Shown: piece by piece, positions 44,141 through 55,446 of the stretch | Position numbering within the stretch: the first letter of the stretch is position 1 | How the letters are laid out: each line of letters begins with the position of its first letter | Source of the DNA: Fonsecaea monophora | Lineage: Eukaryota > Ascomycota > Eurotiomycetes > Chaetothyriales > Herpotrichiellaceae | DNA length: 64,000 nucleotides | Reading direction: 5' to 3' | Assembly (NCBI RefSeq): GCF_001642475.1 | Contig: NW_019173974.1 | Location: forward strand, 1-64,000 | The notes under the pieces: generated by a model | Seen by the model: the letters and a program-made list of their open reading frames with translations, nothing else | What the model was told of the DNA's origin: nothing | The model's database searches: none | Translations under genes and position numbers: made by a program

Positions 44141-45373
44141 TCACCACCGACCTCGCCAGCTCTTCTCGTACGCGCGGGCCTCTTCCTCTGCATGCTCGAG
44201 AGCACGCCGCCACTCCCGCTCCATGCGCCGGGCCAGCTCGTCGGGTGTTTCGACGGTGGTGGCTTCTTCACCTTCTTCTCCAGTTCCAACAGGCCCTGTC
44301 TCTGCGGTCGGGCTCTCGCATCCTCTCAGGCCGATGAATCGTCCCCACCGTCTTCTTTTCGTCTCGAGATCTACACTCACCTCTTCGTCGGCGGAGGTTT
44401 GCTGTCGGGCCTGGTAAAGACTCGTCCAAGCAGGGATCCATGCCGGATACTGAAATGTCTCTTCCACTGGCGGTGTTACTTGGTGGTACCATCTCGCCAG
44501 GGAATCCAGTTGCTCATGTGTCAGTAAATGATACTGGAGGAGGGTGGTGGGGAATTGTGGGTGCGGGAGGCCATTTGTCACGGATATCAAGGGGACTAAA
44601 GGCGCACGTAGATGCTCTACGCTGGACAAGTAATGCTGCTTGTTTCGCTGGGTGGTAGGTGAGAGAACGGGGATGACCTTAACATGATAGTTGGGCGGCG
44701 GGGGAAGACGGGGCTTTGATGGGAGGCGGCAGTTCTTCTGCGACTGTTTTCTAATCGTAGAGCGAGTTTGAGCTCTGGTGGGGTTGGAAGCGTGAGAGCG
44801 GACGAGAAGCCTACCTTTGGTACTGGACGATGTGGATGTGACCATGTCTGCTTGCGCAAAGTCGCAGACCATTGTTACATCAGAGGACGGTGTAGATACA
44901 TTTTCAGACTGATCTTCTTCCGGGATGGTTTGACTGGCAAGGACCGTGTTGACACGCAGAGGGAGCGTCATAACTCTCTCACCTGCCGGGCCGCGCATGG
45001 CCATGCGGCTCTGTCGGCCATCTTCGCGCGGGAAACTGGTTGTTACCGGGGTGCGCGTGATTCGGAAATGTGCTTTCTCTGGGGTGCGTATCTGATCTCG
45101 TCCAAATCCGGGGGATATCGGCGGAAAAGTGGCTGGTGCAGGGGATATCACCGGTGATGCGAGGCTGTTCCGTCGATACATAGTACCATTGGTATTGCTG
45201 CAAGACCATTGATTTGGGGTGTTGATCGATGTTTGGATAGGGGCCATACCAGGGAAAGTGGTCACAAGCCGGGGGAGTGGTTGAATCAATGTGCCTTCAA
45301 CAACTCTGGTGCAGTGTGGCGACAATGGCGATGGTGGAGGGAGGGTTGGAGATGTTGGGTTTGACGAAGCCAT
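44141..45373 (-). CDS. Conserved fungal protein of unknown function
   Basis: Single open frame of 410 aa starting MASSNPTSPTLPPPSPLSPH. Residues 1-270 are Ser/Thr/Pro-rich and probably disordered, with basic patches. The C-terminal third looks folded: TTLLQYHLLTHEQLDSLARW, YHQVTPPVEETFQYPAWIPA, then DLETKRRRWGRFIGLRGCES, followed by an acidic linker and a charged helix (ELARRMEREWRRALEHAEEE). The compact block resembles fungus-specific proteins I have seen without assigned function, so I give none. No signal peptide. The antisense strand also carries a 181-codon frame, a shadow of the Arg/Glu codons. Confidence 0.75.
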   Translation of the reverse strand: MASSNPTSPTLPPPSPLSPHCTRVVEGTLIQPLPRLVTTFPGMAPIQTSINTPNQWSCSNTNGTMYRRNSLASPVISPAPATFPPISPGFGRDQIRTPEKAHFRITRTPVTTSFPREDGRQSRMAMRGPAGERVMTLPLRVNTVLASQTIPEEDQSENVSTPSSDVTMVCDFAQADMVTSTSSSTKGRLLVRSHASNPTRAQTRSTIRKQSQKNCRLPSKPRLPPPPNYHVKVIPVLSPTTQRNKQHYLSSVEHLRAPLVPLISVTNGLPHPQFPTTLLQYHLLTHEQLDSLARWYHQVTPPVEETFQYPAWIPAWTSLYQARQQTSADEEVSVDLETKRRRWGRFIGLRGCESPTAETGPVGTGEEGEEATTVETPDELARRMEREWRRALEHAEEEARAYEKSWRGRW

Positions 45374-47340
45374 GACTGTCCTATTTAATAAGGACTTTTA
45401 GACTGTATCGAGACGTAGATGATGTGACCACCCTCAAGCTGGGTGGTGCAAGAGATGGTTGTAAGGGGAGGGGAAGCAGTTATGAGGAAATCCGTCACCA
45501 GCAAAGGTCAGGCCAGAACTAGACCAATCTTGAGGACAATGGGCAGAGTCCGCCTAGAATAGGCGATGCATGCACATTCTCCTTTGATCGTGATAAATTT
45601 GGCAGTCCCGGCCTCATTGTGATCAGGGACAGACTGGACATCTTTCCTTTGTTGAAGATGTCCCATTTCAGAAACCAAGACAACGTAAGCCGAGAAGGAG
45701 GTCGAAAGAATGCATACTGAGCATCGGGAACCAGGACATGCTCAGCCACGGGGTTTCCAGGTTCAAGCTGATCACGGATGGCAACAGATAATGTGCTGGA
45801 AATCCCCGTGTGACAATCATAGGGGTGACATGTTCACTTGCACTTTATTCAATGCTTGATCGGAATGCAATGTCCCCTCCCAAACAGCATCCGTGCTCTT
45901 TGTTGTCTCGTCTGATTGTTTCAAGTCAGCTACACCACCAGATGATGTCGACAAGGAACTTTTTTGGACGGTCCCGCCATGTGATCGTCATTGGGCTCTG
46001 CTTAGCTCTTTCTTGGGAGTGGAATTGCAGGTGCTTGTTAGATTGATCATTGGCAGATAAGGGTCTTGTCAAGGCTGTGGGATACTGTTTGTTCAAGGGG
46101 AAGTACGGAAATGGATATCGTCTTCCAGATGTATGGGTTTTGTCGTCGATCACAGATACGAATCTGTGTCCCACTTTACTCCTTGTCCTTTGGGTCAGCA
46201 ACTGGCCAAGGCTAGCTAGTGGCACGGAGTCTTGGTTGGTACCTTGAGAGCCTTGGTACACATCCACCCCCCGAAAGAGGAACGGAAGCACTATCCCCAA
46301 CCGAGTTGCATACTGGTCCGCAGGGATGGAGAAGTGCTGGAGGGGCGTTTTCGATCTAAGACTTTTGTTGGAGATGCAACCTCGGGAGTCAGGAACAGAG
46401 TGATTGGAGAGGGAGGATGGTACTCGGTAGTGCGTTTCCGTAAAGGTGTGGGCTCTGAGTAGAGGAGTAAGGTGAAGGAATGGGGAGCTGCAGGAGGAAT
46501 CGAGCTCCCTTTTAGCCTCATATTGAGGTGATTCGCTGAATTTGACGGGTTGAATGAAGGAATGGAGATGAACGGTGGGTGGATGAGATGGAAGGGTTGA
46601 AAGGATGGATAAGAGGCAATCCCCCTCGCAGGCAGAAAAGTGAGGGACATGCCGACGCCCAAGCACCAAGCCCCAAGTATCGAGTCACCGAGTCAAACTA
46701 TCGAGGACTAACTAATGGATGGGGGGTTCTGGGTCTCTGGGTCTCTGGATCTCTAGGCTTCTGGGCTTGCGGGCTCGCAGCGTACGGCCTTCATTGTGCC
46801 TTGTTCCAATGTGTCCCTCTTTTCTTGTCCCGCTTCCGACTTGTACTCGCCTTTGCCCTCCGTCTACGCAAACCTCTCCCTCTATCCTTCTTGTCCTATG
46901 GGCTCAATCAGCTGCTGGTAGGGGAAAGCCAATTCCCCCCTCTACCTGTCTACCCACCGGACCTCATCCTCGTCTTAATAGCGCTCTCTCTCTCTCTCTC
47001 TCTCTTTTCTATTCCTCCTTCCCCCCACCATCACCTCTCACTCTCTGGGTTCTCCAGATGTCCATCGCACAGACATGAATCCAAACGTGAGCTCACCGCT
47101 ATCTCGAAGCCATACTGCTTTTCCCTGTCTCTTACCCGATCCACGTCAAAGGTCACACTTTGAGCCGCAACGCACATAAGCCTCCCCCCCACCGTTACGC
47201 ACACCTCCTGTTCTCATGATCGGTCGGCCTGTGCCCCGGATAACCTGCGACCGACTTCGATGCCACTGATTTCAATCTTTTGCTGCGTTCGATCCCACTC
47301 CTCGAGACGCCCTTCACGGGCTTAGTGTGTGCTTGCAGTC
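45374..47340. other. Gene-free interval; promoter of the APH-fold gene
   Basis: About 2 kb between divergent starts. The longest frame (45926-46669 minus, 247 codons) opens without an ATG near its beginning and has no motif. At 46720-46760 the sequence repeats GGGTCTCT-like units. From 46800 it is strongly C/T-rich with a (CT)11 run, consistent with a fungal core promoter and 5' leader. Confidence 0.55.
46984..47006. repeat. (CT)11 microsatellite
   Basis: Uninterrupted CT dinucleotides about 335 bp upstream of the 47341 start, in a pyrimidine-rich leader. Confidence 0.85.
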
Positions 47341-48267
47341 ATGCCATTTTGTCTCGGAAGTAAAGACGAAGAACCAAAAGACGAATACGACCAGCTCCCC
47401 TTTGGATTGAGATGGCGCATGAATTGGGCGAAGAAAGAGACCGACCCTGCCACCGGCGAATCTGTCCTGCGCCTCAGCAATACTCGGATCCTCAAGACGC
47501 ATTGTGCCAATACCGAGTATCAAGCCCTGATGCTGATCGATCGACACACTTCTGTTCCCTCGTACAAAGTCCTCGCGGTATATAACAGACCAGAGGGCAA
47601 ACTAGTCGAGTACGAAGCTTATCCCGGAAAACCCCTGCAACAGGTCTGGCCGACCATGTCTGCACATCAGCAGAACAAGATTGTGGCAGATCTAGGGCGC
47701 TTCGTTGAGCAACTCCGCAAGATGCAACCACCGAAACAATGCGTGGTCGGGGATGCCACATTGGGAGGCGCGCTGGACCACCGATTTGGCTCCGGTCGCA
47801 TAGGGCCCTTCTTCTCAATCGAAGCTTTTCAAGAGTTTGAGCGAAGAGGCCACCCGCCGGACGATTTCCCGGAAAAGGAGATTCGAATGGTTCATGCACC
47901 TAAGAAACCATACCAACTCAAGTTTACCCATGCGAGCCTCTGTCCTCAGAATATCCTTGTGGATGACGCCGGTCGAATATGTGCCTTGATCGGGTGGGAG
48001 TCGGCCGGATGGTATCCCGAATACTGGGAGTACACTCAGATGTGCCATCTGACACCTAAGGTCATGGGCGATTGGCTCGACGCCATGCGGAGAGTGATGC
48101 CCCAATATGACCAAGAGTTAGCATGCGAAGAAGCTCTCCGGGCCAGATATACCAGCTCCATATATGATGCACCGAGAAGTATACGGGCTCCGAGTCCTTC
48201 CCCGAGTCAACTACAGGCAGAGCAACAAGAAATCGACGATAAAAATACCGAGGATACTAGTGGCTAG
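47341..48267 (+). CDS. APH/choline-kinase-fold phosphotransferase-like protein
   Basis: Single exon, 308 aa, starting MPFCLGSKDEEPKD at the first ATG of the frame. The order of blocks follows the aminoglycoside-phosphotransferase fold: an N-lobe with ILKTHCANTEYQALMLIDRH, the linker YNRPEGKLVEYEAYPGKPLQ, a helical HQQNKIVADLGRFVEQLRKM, then LKFTHASLCPQNILVDDAGR (the catalytic-loop position HxDxxxxN, here HASLCPQN) and ICALIGWESAGWYPEYWEYT (normally IDWE). The catalytic Asp is replaced (H-A-S rather than H-x-D) and the metal-binding Asp reads Gly in IGWE, so it may be a pseudokinase. Such APH-like families are greatly expanded in filamentous fungi; substrates are unknown. Confidence 0.8.
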   Translation: MPFCLGSKDEEPKDEYDQLPFGLRWRMNWAKKETDPATGESVLRLSNTRILKTHCANTEYQALMLIDRHTSVPSYKVLAVYNRPEGKLVEYEAYPGKPLQQVWPTMSAHQQNKIVADLGRFVEQLRKMQPPKQCVVGDATLGGALDHRFGSGRIGPFFSIEAFQEFERRGHPPDDFPEKEIRMVHAPKKPYQLKFTHASLCPQNILVDDAGRICALIGWESAGWYPEYWEYTQMCHLTPKVMGDWLDAMRRVMPQYDQELACEEALRARYTSSIYDAPRSIRAPSPSPSQLQAEQQEIDDKNTEDTSG

Positions 48268-49476
48268 GAGCTGGAGAGAGGCTATTCATGTCATGGAATT
48301 TCCCAACCAGAGCTTGCTCTCGCCGGAGGTCAACCTGTATCAAGACCTTATTGAATGTCAGGCGGTCAAAACATACCCAAAGAGACACCGGGCTTTTCGC
48401 GAAAGACCTTTGAGAATTAAACCACAGAAGGTCGAAGCTTGACTGCTGGCGCATGTTGAAGGAGACTGAGGTCTTATCACATGTAGTGTGGAGTGGAAAT
48501 GCAAGACAAAACAACAAACTCCAAGCTTCTGCATGGGTGTTGCTGAAGCGCACGAACTGGAATGAGGCGCTAATGTTTTGGTAAGGGACCAACTTGTGGC
48601 TATTTGCTACCATTGCGTTGGGTTGGATCTTGGTCACTGGTGTGTATTGTCGGAGGTCTTATTGGAATAGCGATGGCTCCAGTCGAACTGTTCATGTTGT
48701 TGTCTTGCTTTTTTTTGTTCTTTTTGGATTCATGCATAGCGAAGGCGTCGGGCTATACACCAAGGTGGGAGTGGGAATACAGGCACCAAGAACCTAGCGA
48801 GTGAGATTCTGAGTTGGTTTTAATATGTCCACGGTGGCGAGTCGTTTGCTACGGCGCGTATAGGTGCCATCAAGCAAAAAGATCCAGGGATGAATGAGCA
48901 AAGGACCGAGAAAGTCGGTCGTCATAGACGGCCAAGCGAATGGCCAATTTTGGATGGAATTCATAATTGAATGCATGCATATAATATATCTACATGAGTA
49001 CCTACTTGGGTATATTTGGTCCATTTTTTATCGGATGCGAAATTCAAAATTCACGGCAAGACAAGTATCCGCAGTCGTGGATGGTGGGTGGTGGTGGTGG
49101 GCGCCGTTGAGAAACCCCCGAAACCGGAAAATAAAACAAAAACCTTGAAAGGGGCAACGATGGGGTGGCAATTGGAAAGCAATGGGGAATGAGCAGCCCG
49201 AGTTACAGCATGGATGCCTGACTGTTTCATCCTGATTGGGACATGTATCTAAACTAATAGTAGTTCTGTAGGTATCTACGAGGTATACATCTATGATCTG
49301 TACGAAAGTATGGATACGATAGCGAAGTTGGTGAGTAGAGTTTCATCGTTTCATCGGGGACCTTTTTCCCCCCCGGAAAACGAGTGTTGTTGAGTAACGG
49401 GACTTCCATCTTTCATCCCCTTCTCCACCACTATCACCACGGTCACCACCATCGTCATCGTCGTTCCCTCCGACCA
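48268..49476. other. Convergent 3' intergenic region
   Basis: About 1.2 kb between the stops of the APH-fold gene (plus) and the small minus-strand gene. Several short frames, none supported. Confidence 0.55.
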
Positions 49477-49812
49477 TCACAACTTCGTCTCGGTCTTGGT
49501 CTTCGCCTCCCCCTCGCCCTTGTCCGTGCCGTGCTTAAACGCTCGCGCCACGCGCTCCAGCACGTCCTCTCGCCCCGGGTTGTCGCCCCCGTCGAGCCAT
49601 TGCTGCACCGTCGCGGCCTCCGAGGTCTTTTTGGCAGCTTGGTCCTGGTGCTGTCCGTGTTGCTGCTGCAGCTGCTGTCTCTGGTCTTGGTGCTCGTGGT
49701 GACGGTGGTGGCCACCACCGCCGCCTGTGCTCCCGCTTTTGACGCTGGTGTTGCTCCAGGTATGATACCGGGTCGACTTGGTTGCGTCTGAGGTGGTCAT
49801 CTGCGGCGGCAT
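49477..49812 (-). CDS. Small His/Gln-rich hypothetical protein
   Basis: The frame from the first ATG (49812, MPPQMTTSDATKSTRYHTWS) encodes 111 aa. The first half has a Gly5-His-rich then Gln-rich tract (HHRHHEHQDQRQQLQQQHGQ). The second half is helical and charged: AATVQQWLDGGDNPGREDVL then ERVARAFKHGTDKGEGEAKT. The WLDGG..GREDVLERVARAFKH block looks folded and is the reason to accept the frame; the open frame also extends upstream without an ATG. No function suggested. Confidence 0.5.
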   Translation of the reverse strand: MPPQMTTSDATKSTRYHTWSNTSVKSGSTGGGGGHHRHHEHQDQRQQLQQQHGQHQDQAAKKTSEAATVQQWLDGGDNPGREDVLERVARAFKHGTDKGEGEAKTKTETKL

Positions 49813-52800
49813 CTTGATGGGGGTGGGGAGGGAGCGGTAGGCGTTAGTTCGTATTCGTAGGAGGATTGATTTGTTGTTTGGGGGGTTGTGACTTATTAGA
49901 GCCCCACCTGATGAGAGATATATTGGTCCGTTTTGTGTTGTGTTGTGGTGGCAGATGTATATCTTGTGATGGGACTTTCTGGTATAGCAAGATGGGAACG
50001 ACGGTGACGACAACGACCACGGGACAGGTATATCGCTATTGCTTCTCTTTCTTCGTGTCCGGGTCTACTAGCAACAGCAAAAGGTGCAGAGGTGGTGAGG
50101 TGATTCGAGTTCCACGGGTGGATGATCAAGACGTTCCGTGATCCGTCGTCAACTGATGCTGTATTGGTGTTTGTCGATAAGCCTGAGGCAATGATTGATA
50201 TATGTATGTACGTTCAATCACGATATGTTCATCCACATCGAAAACCTACTGAAGGGTTGGGGAGAGAAAAGAAATGGGAAAACATGAGGACTACTTAATG
50301 AATTGTCTGCAACAGGGAAACATATATCAACAAGGACATATCTCGTATACAGCTATTGAATGTGCCATAGAGAGGAAACAGTCAAAGCGGTCCTTGTGTA
50401 CTGATGTGGCCCTCAAAGGTTCCCATAAAAATTGTTGGAGATGACCACGTTCAGTGCAATCACGAATCTGTTCAAAGTCCTACCGTTGTATCCATCACCT
50501 TGAACCGATGAACCGGGGTGTGATGGTAGCGAAAGGCTTCTGCTCCCCCCGTTCAAGAAGGAGGGGAACGCAGTCGGACCAAGCACGGCAGCGACAGACA
50601 TATTTTTGTCTATCGAAAAGTCCTCTGCGTGCTAGGACAATGACAAAGTGTGGATACCCTCTGATCAAAGAGTCTCGAACATTTGAGTAAGTGGATGAAA
50701 GCATGCTTGAATGCAAGCAAGAAACAAGCGAAGAAGTCGGATATCGATCCCCACAGATGGCTGTCGTTATTCATCAAGGCGGGCAGGGTCTCAGATGGAC
50801 CGCGGAGCTGGAGAGGGACCAGACAGAAGAGCCTATCGAGCCAATCGAGCCAAACAATGTGGATGCCTTAGGCATGGGCTCCCTTCAAGTAGACACAAAA
50901 GTGCAGCCTGATGAGTCTTGAGGCTTCGGGGAACAAACATCGCTTAGTCTGTCAGCAAGGACTTTCGAAGGACCTTTGTTCTCACCGGTGATCGGCATGG
51001 AAGGGGGGTTAGTCTGGCTAGGAAATCATCATGCTCAGGTGATGGTCTTGTCAATAACGGCGTTGGTTACGAGCATACCTCGTAAAGTACGACAGACCGA
51101 TTACTCGTAGGTTTTATTTTTCTGACGACGGACAATAGCTAGAGAGCTGGATAGCCAGGGGTGATTGCTGAGAGTCTTGAACTCCACAAGGGGGATGGTA
51201 AGCAGCCAAGATGTTGGTGGCACCCAAGTGGTACCCAGGCTGTACATAGTGATGTTGGTGATGGTGGTGACACTGATGAATGGATGTAACTGGGACTCGA
51301 CGACCTGGGAGGAGCCTGTGGGCGCTTAATCAAACATCCATTCACAATAATGAGCTGACTGGTAGGAGAACAATCCCAAAGACTCTTTGGACCCATTATT
51401 TGTTGAGTGGTGCGTAGCAGTACCGGGTACTCGTAGTGATAGCGATGGTGGTGATGCTTGCACTGTTGTTCCCGCTTGCCCCTGTCTGCTCATTTTCCTC
51501 ACAAAAGAACGCAGAAAGCAAAGGTAATCTTCTCTCAATCGTTAACGAAAAGGGAATTGATTGTCAAAAGGGAATCGGGACGGGGAACCACGCGGCCTTT
51601 CTACGAGCACCTTTGAGTGCTCATCAGGCCCCGGTATCATGATACAGCTGACCATGGAATTTGGACAGCGCTTGGGGGCTAAACAGAAGCATCCGGGCCC
51701 CAATGACGGAGGTGAGATGGTTGCCTTTTTAATAGAGGCAGACAAGAGAGAAGGGATCTTTTGATGGAACCTTTGAAGCGAACCACCCCACCCCAGCCTC
51801 TACTTTTTAGTTCACTTTTGGTAGACGTAGGTGGGTTGGTGCCTAGAGGGTAGGTAGGTGTCTATGTCCAGGGAGATGTCTAGGTGTCCAGGAGGGTGTC
51901 TGCTCCGAGGTAGGGACTGTGTAGGTAGTTGATGAGGTGGGTAGAGTACCTAGGGAGCTACTCGTAGGTTACGTAGGAAGGTGTATGTAGGCATGTGGTC
52001 ATAACTGAGTAGCAGCAGCACAGTGGTTCCTGCTCCTGCCCTCTGTGCTTCACTCCTTCGTTCCTTCCTCATGCCTGGCGGAACTGAATTAGGCACAAAC
52101 TGCGTCTCTTCTTCTCATCTTCTCATCCTCTCACCATCTCATTCACTCACTCATGCTTCCATCCATCCATCCACCATTCACCATCTTCCAATCCAGCTAT
52201 CCACCACCCGTTCATCCATGATCCACACAACTCATGACCCAAGGAAAGGACCGCGCGCCCCGCCCCGGTCACTCAAAGCTCCGACCAAGTAAGACGCGGA
52301 TGTTTTTGTTATTTTTTGCCACCCATCAATGCTACACCTACCACAACACCTTCTTGTATCTCATCGCTTTGACCACTTGATGGAACTTTTGGCTCAACCC
52401 GTTTTCCTTTTACCAGCCTCCTTTCTCTGATCCAGTCATGCCACAACTCCACAAACAAAAGAGTGGGAAAAATCATGGAATCTTTGTATCTCACTGTCTC
52501 CATGCTACCTACCACATCCAAGTCCCGACCATTCAGTCCCTCGTTCATTACTCGTTGCGTCGACTTCTATTCATGTCATCCCCCCTGGTCCCAGTGGCTT
52601 TTGTTTCGAAGGAACCTTTGTATTAGGTGGGTTGTTCTTATTTCCATGGTTCTTACCAGCATCCAACTAGGCTGTTTTGACTATTAGTTATGCTGACTCG
52701 GTAACTTGTATGACTCCCTCATCCCTCTCACCCTTCTTTCCGTGACCCCCTTGCCCGTCTTCCAAGGTTCCAAAAGAAAAGCGGCCCCCAAAAAAGGCGC

Positions 52801-53197
52801 GTGAGGCTCCCCTCCCTCCCTTCCAGGCAACCCCCGTTCTGCCTTGGTTCACAAGAGCAAGGAAACTGCTACTACTCGGTACTCGTAAAAAGGATGCCAG
52901 ATGACGGGCCCTCTTTTGCCACTGCAGCGAAACAAAATGCCCGGCCTTCGACTTCGCTACAAAGAGTCCAAAGTGGCCTGGGCTGCAGCATCTGGCGTTT
53001 GTAGCTCTCCTTTAGATTGGGTGTGATCCTGTTATTCCTCAACCTCGCATGGCATCCCGCGTCTGTCTCCTGCCTGCTTGGACAAGTGTACAACCTTAAC
53101 CCGGGCTGCCCTCCAAGGCCTGGCGTGCTTTCCCGCATTCTTTCTATCCCAGATTCAGCGGTTGTGGCTTGAAGGGCTTGAAGGCCTGTGGGTAACC
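49813..53197. other. 3.4-kb gene-free interval before the Clr5 gene
   Basis: No frame with protein-like features. Two noteworthy parts: 51815-51990 is dense in GTAGGT/TAGGTGTCC words, and 52080-53190 is C/T-rich with CATCCATCCATCCACC runs (52162-52180), typical of a long fungal 5' leader. Confidence 0.5.
51815..51990. repeat. GTAGGT-word-rich degenerate tandem sequence
   Basis: Recurrent GTAGGT, AGGTGTCCAGG and TAGGTAGG words on the plus strand over about 175 bp. The same words occur singly near 26050, 49270 and (complement) 25305. It is not telomeric TTAGGG. Confidence 0.5.
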
Positions 53198-55200
53198 ATG
53201 AGACCCTCAAACCTGCCACGACCTCGTCCCCAGCCTGGCTCGGGTTACAAACGAGTCCAATCAAAACAGACTCGCGATGCTGCTTTCGGCCCTCATAAGG
53301 ACCGCATAGAAAAGTTGTATATCCATGAGGAGCGGCCCCTGAATTGGATCATGGACTATATGAGAAGGGAATATGGTATCAATCTTTCGTGAGAAACCCT
53401 CCCCTAGATCAGCCCTACCGCCTCATGTGCTAACGCAAACACCTCCCCAGAGTCAAGCAATACAAGAGCCAGTTGAAGACTTGGGGCCTCAGACACAAAC
53501 TCACCAAGCGTGATGCCGCCTTCATCTTGAGATTGCTGGACCAAGCCAGGAGTGAAGGCCGCGACGAGGTTGTCATCTTCTCCGGGCACCCGAGGCGGCG
53601 AGAGGACATCACCAAATACATCCAGAGAAATGAAAAGCTGGTCGATGAAGCCGACCTCCTGTCCTGCATCACCCAGACCGACAAGATACCCGATTATATA
53701 TACCTGCAGACACTTCCGGTTGAGCCTCAGCAGCCACCCCCCTCCCACCTACCGCCAACACCCCCATCTGCCAGCTCATTTGGCTCTCTAGAGTCTCACG
53801 CCTCCTTCAGGACTATCTCCCCAATGAAGGTCCCCATCCCGTCACCAGAGTCCAGCCCTCGAAACTCGGGTGAATTCGCCCATGAGCTGAACCGTGCCAC
53901 AACTCTACCAGTTCCCATAGACGCTGCCGAAAGATTGCATGTCGATTGGAGCATCGTCCATGGTGATAATACCCCGGTTCAGCAGCAGGCACTCTTGTCC
54001 CGCAGTCAGCCAGCTATCCCAAACATCTTGGGCCCATTCTGGCGTGCTCAGCGAGAGCCGATCCCCTCTGGCTGGTGCCAGCTATGGGACAACAACGACC
54101 CGAGCAAGCAATGGCCGTCTGACTTCACCCATGCTGTGCTGTCTGCGACCCCCGCTGTCGTTGAAGAGATTAGCGACCTGGACCTGGACATCTACCGGTT
54201 TGGCAACAATACCCGAAGCCGCCAGCTCAACGACAAAAGTCTGTCGGCCGATTTTGTCATGTACTGTCTGTACTGGTTGATTTGCGCTGGCCAAAATGAT
54301 GCCAGGATCCAGTCGAGGGCCGAGTACTATTTGACGAATGCCCGGTTCAATTTCTTGTGCATGCTAACGAATGAGAGCTTCCCTGCTGGAGAATGCTTGG
54401 GCGCGTTGAGCATTGTATCGGTGCTGTTTGACTGTTACGGCCAGTGGGACAGGCTCTCGGAGCTGCTGACTAAATGTGACGAGTTGACCAAGAAACACTG
54501 CGGACTCGACAACCCATTGACTATGACCATCGAGTTCAAGAAGAACATGCTCCAGCGTAGTGGTGCGGGTTGCCCGCCGCATGATATTGCTCGCCTCTCG
54601 GACATTGTGACTCAGATGCAAATTGCCTTCTCCGAATCATCCGCGCCTGCCCTGACCGCCAGGTATAACTTGGCCTGGGCAATGCTGGAGAATGAGCTGA
54701 AAAGGGAAGCGAGGGCACCCGAGAACTTTGAACCTGCTCGAAGAGAGCTGCTTGACCTCACCCATCAGTGGGAGCAGTTCGGAGACGACCGCATTGAGAC
54801 CATCATGGCCGCTGCCACCCTAGCCAGGGCCACCTTCTATTGCGGAGATGCAGAAGGGGCCGAAGCTATCATTGTCCAATCTGTCTTGCCCCGAGTGCGG
54901 AAGAATTTTCCCGAGCAGCATGCGTATAGTTGGGAGGCGAAGCACCGACACGCATTCTTCCTCTTCCAGTTGGCCAAAAAGGAAACGGGCGCGCGGAGGA
55001 GCGACCATCTGCAACTTGGCGAGCAGCTCCTGCGAGAAGTTGTGCGGAACAGACACCGCATTCTAGGCGAGTCCAACCCAAAGTCGACTCACTCGTTCCA
55101 ACTCCTCAGAGATATCCTCAAAGCACAAGGCAGGATACTTGAGGCAGACACACTATCCGACTGGTGTGAGCAACAACAGTCACCATCAGGGGTGCATTGA
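53198..55200 (+). CDS. Clr5-domain protein with helical-repeat C-terminus
   Basis: Exons 53198-53388 and 53451-55200 with a 62-nt intron give about 646 aa. The N-terminal Clr5 domain crosses the intron: HKDRIEKLYIHEERPLNWIM then DYMRREYGINLS/VKQYKSQLKTWGLRHKL, the family's helix-turn-helix-like fold. A Pro/Ser-rich linker (about 150-200) follows, then an alpha-helical region with TPR-like features: SAPALTARYNLAWAMLENEL, IMAAATLARATFYCGDAEGA and QLGEQLLREVVRNRHRILGE. Clr5 in fission yeast acts in heterochromatic silencing; most filamentous-fungal Clr5-domain proteins are uncharacterised. The start is the first ATG of the frame. A long gene-free C/T-rich leader precedes it. Confidence 0.87.
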
Positions 55201-55446
55201 GAGAGAGGCTATACATACGACTGAATTGCCAACATTTCTCTAAAGCAAGGGATCGACCCTTGTAGACCCTTTCACCGTACGCTGCCTCAAAGCCGGTCAA
55301 GATACGCAGGGGGGCCTCGGTCGCCACTGGTAAAATTGTCTTATGTGTTTGCGTTCAGTTAGCATCACGGTCCAACACTGTTGCTGAACAGGAACACTCA
55401 ATTTCGAAACGTCTGCTAGAAACTAGACGGGCCTCCAAACCTGCGT

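Noticed and set aside
43982..44527. 181-codon plus-strand frame
   Set aside because: Mostly antisense to the C-terminal part of the 44141-45373 gene; no motif.
45926..46669. 247-codon minus-strand frame, the longest in an intergenic interval
   Set aside because: No ATG until near its end, no recognisable domain and low-complexity composition; treated as chance.
46579..47163. 194-codon plus-strand frame upstream of the APH-fold gene
   Set aside because: Covers the (CT)n leader, encoding Ser/Leu runs; reads as 5' noncoding sequence.
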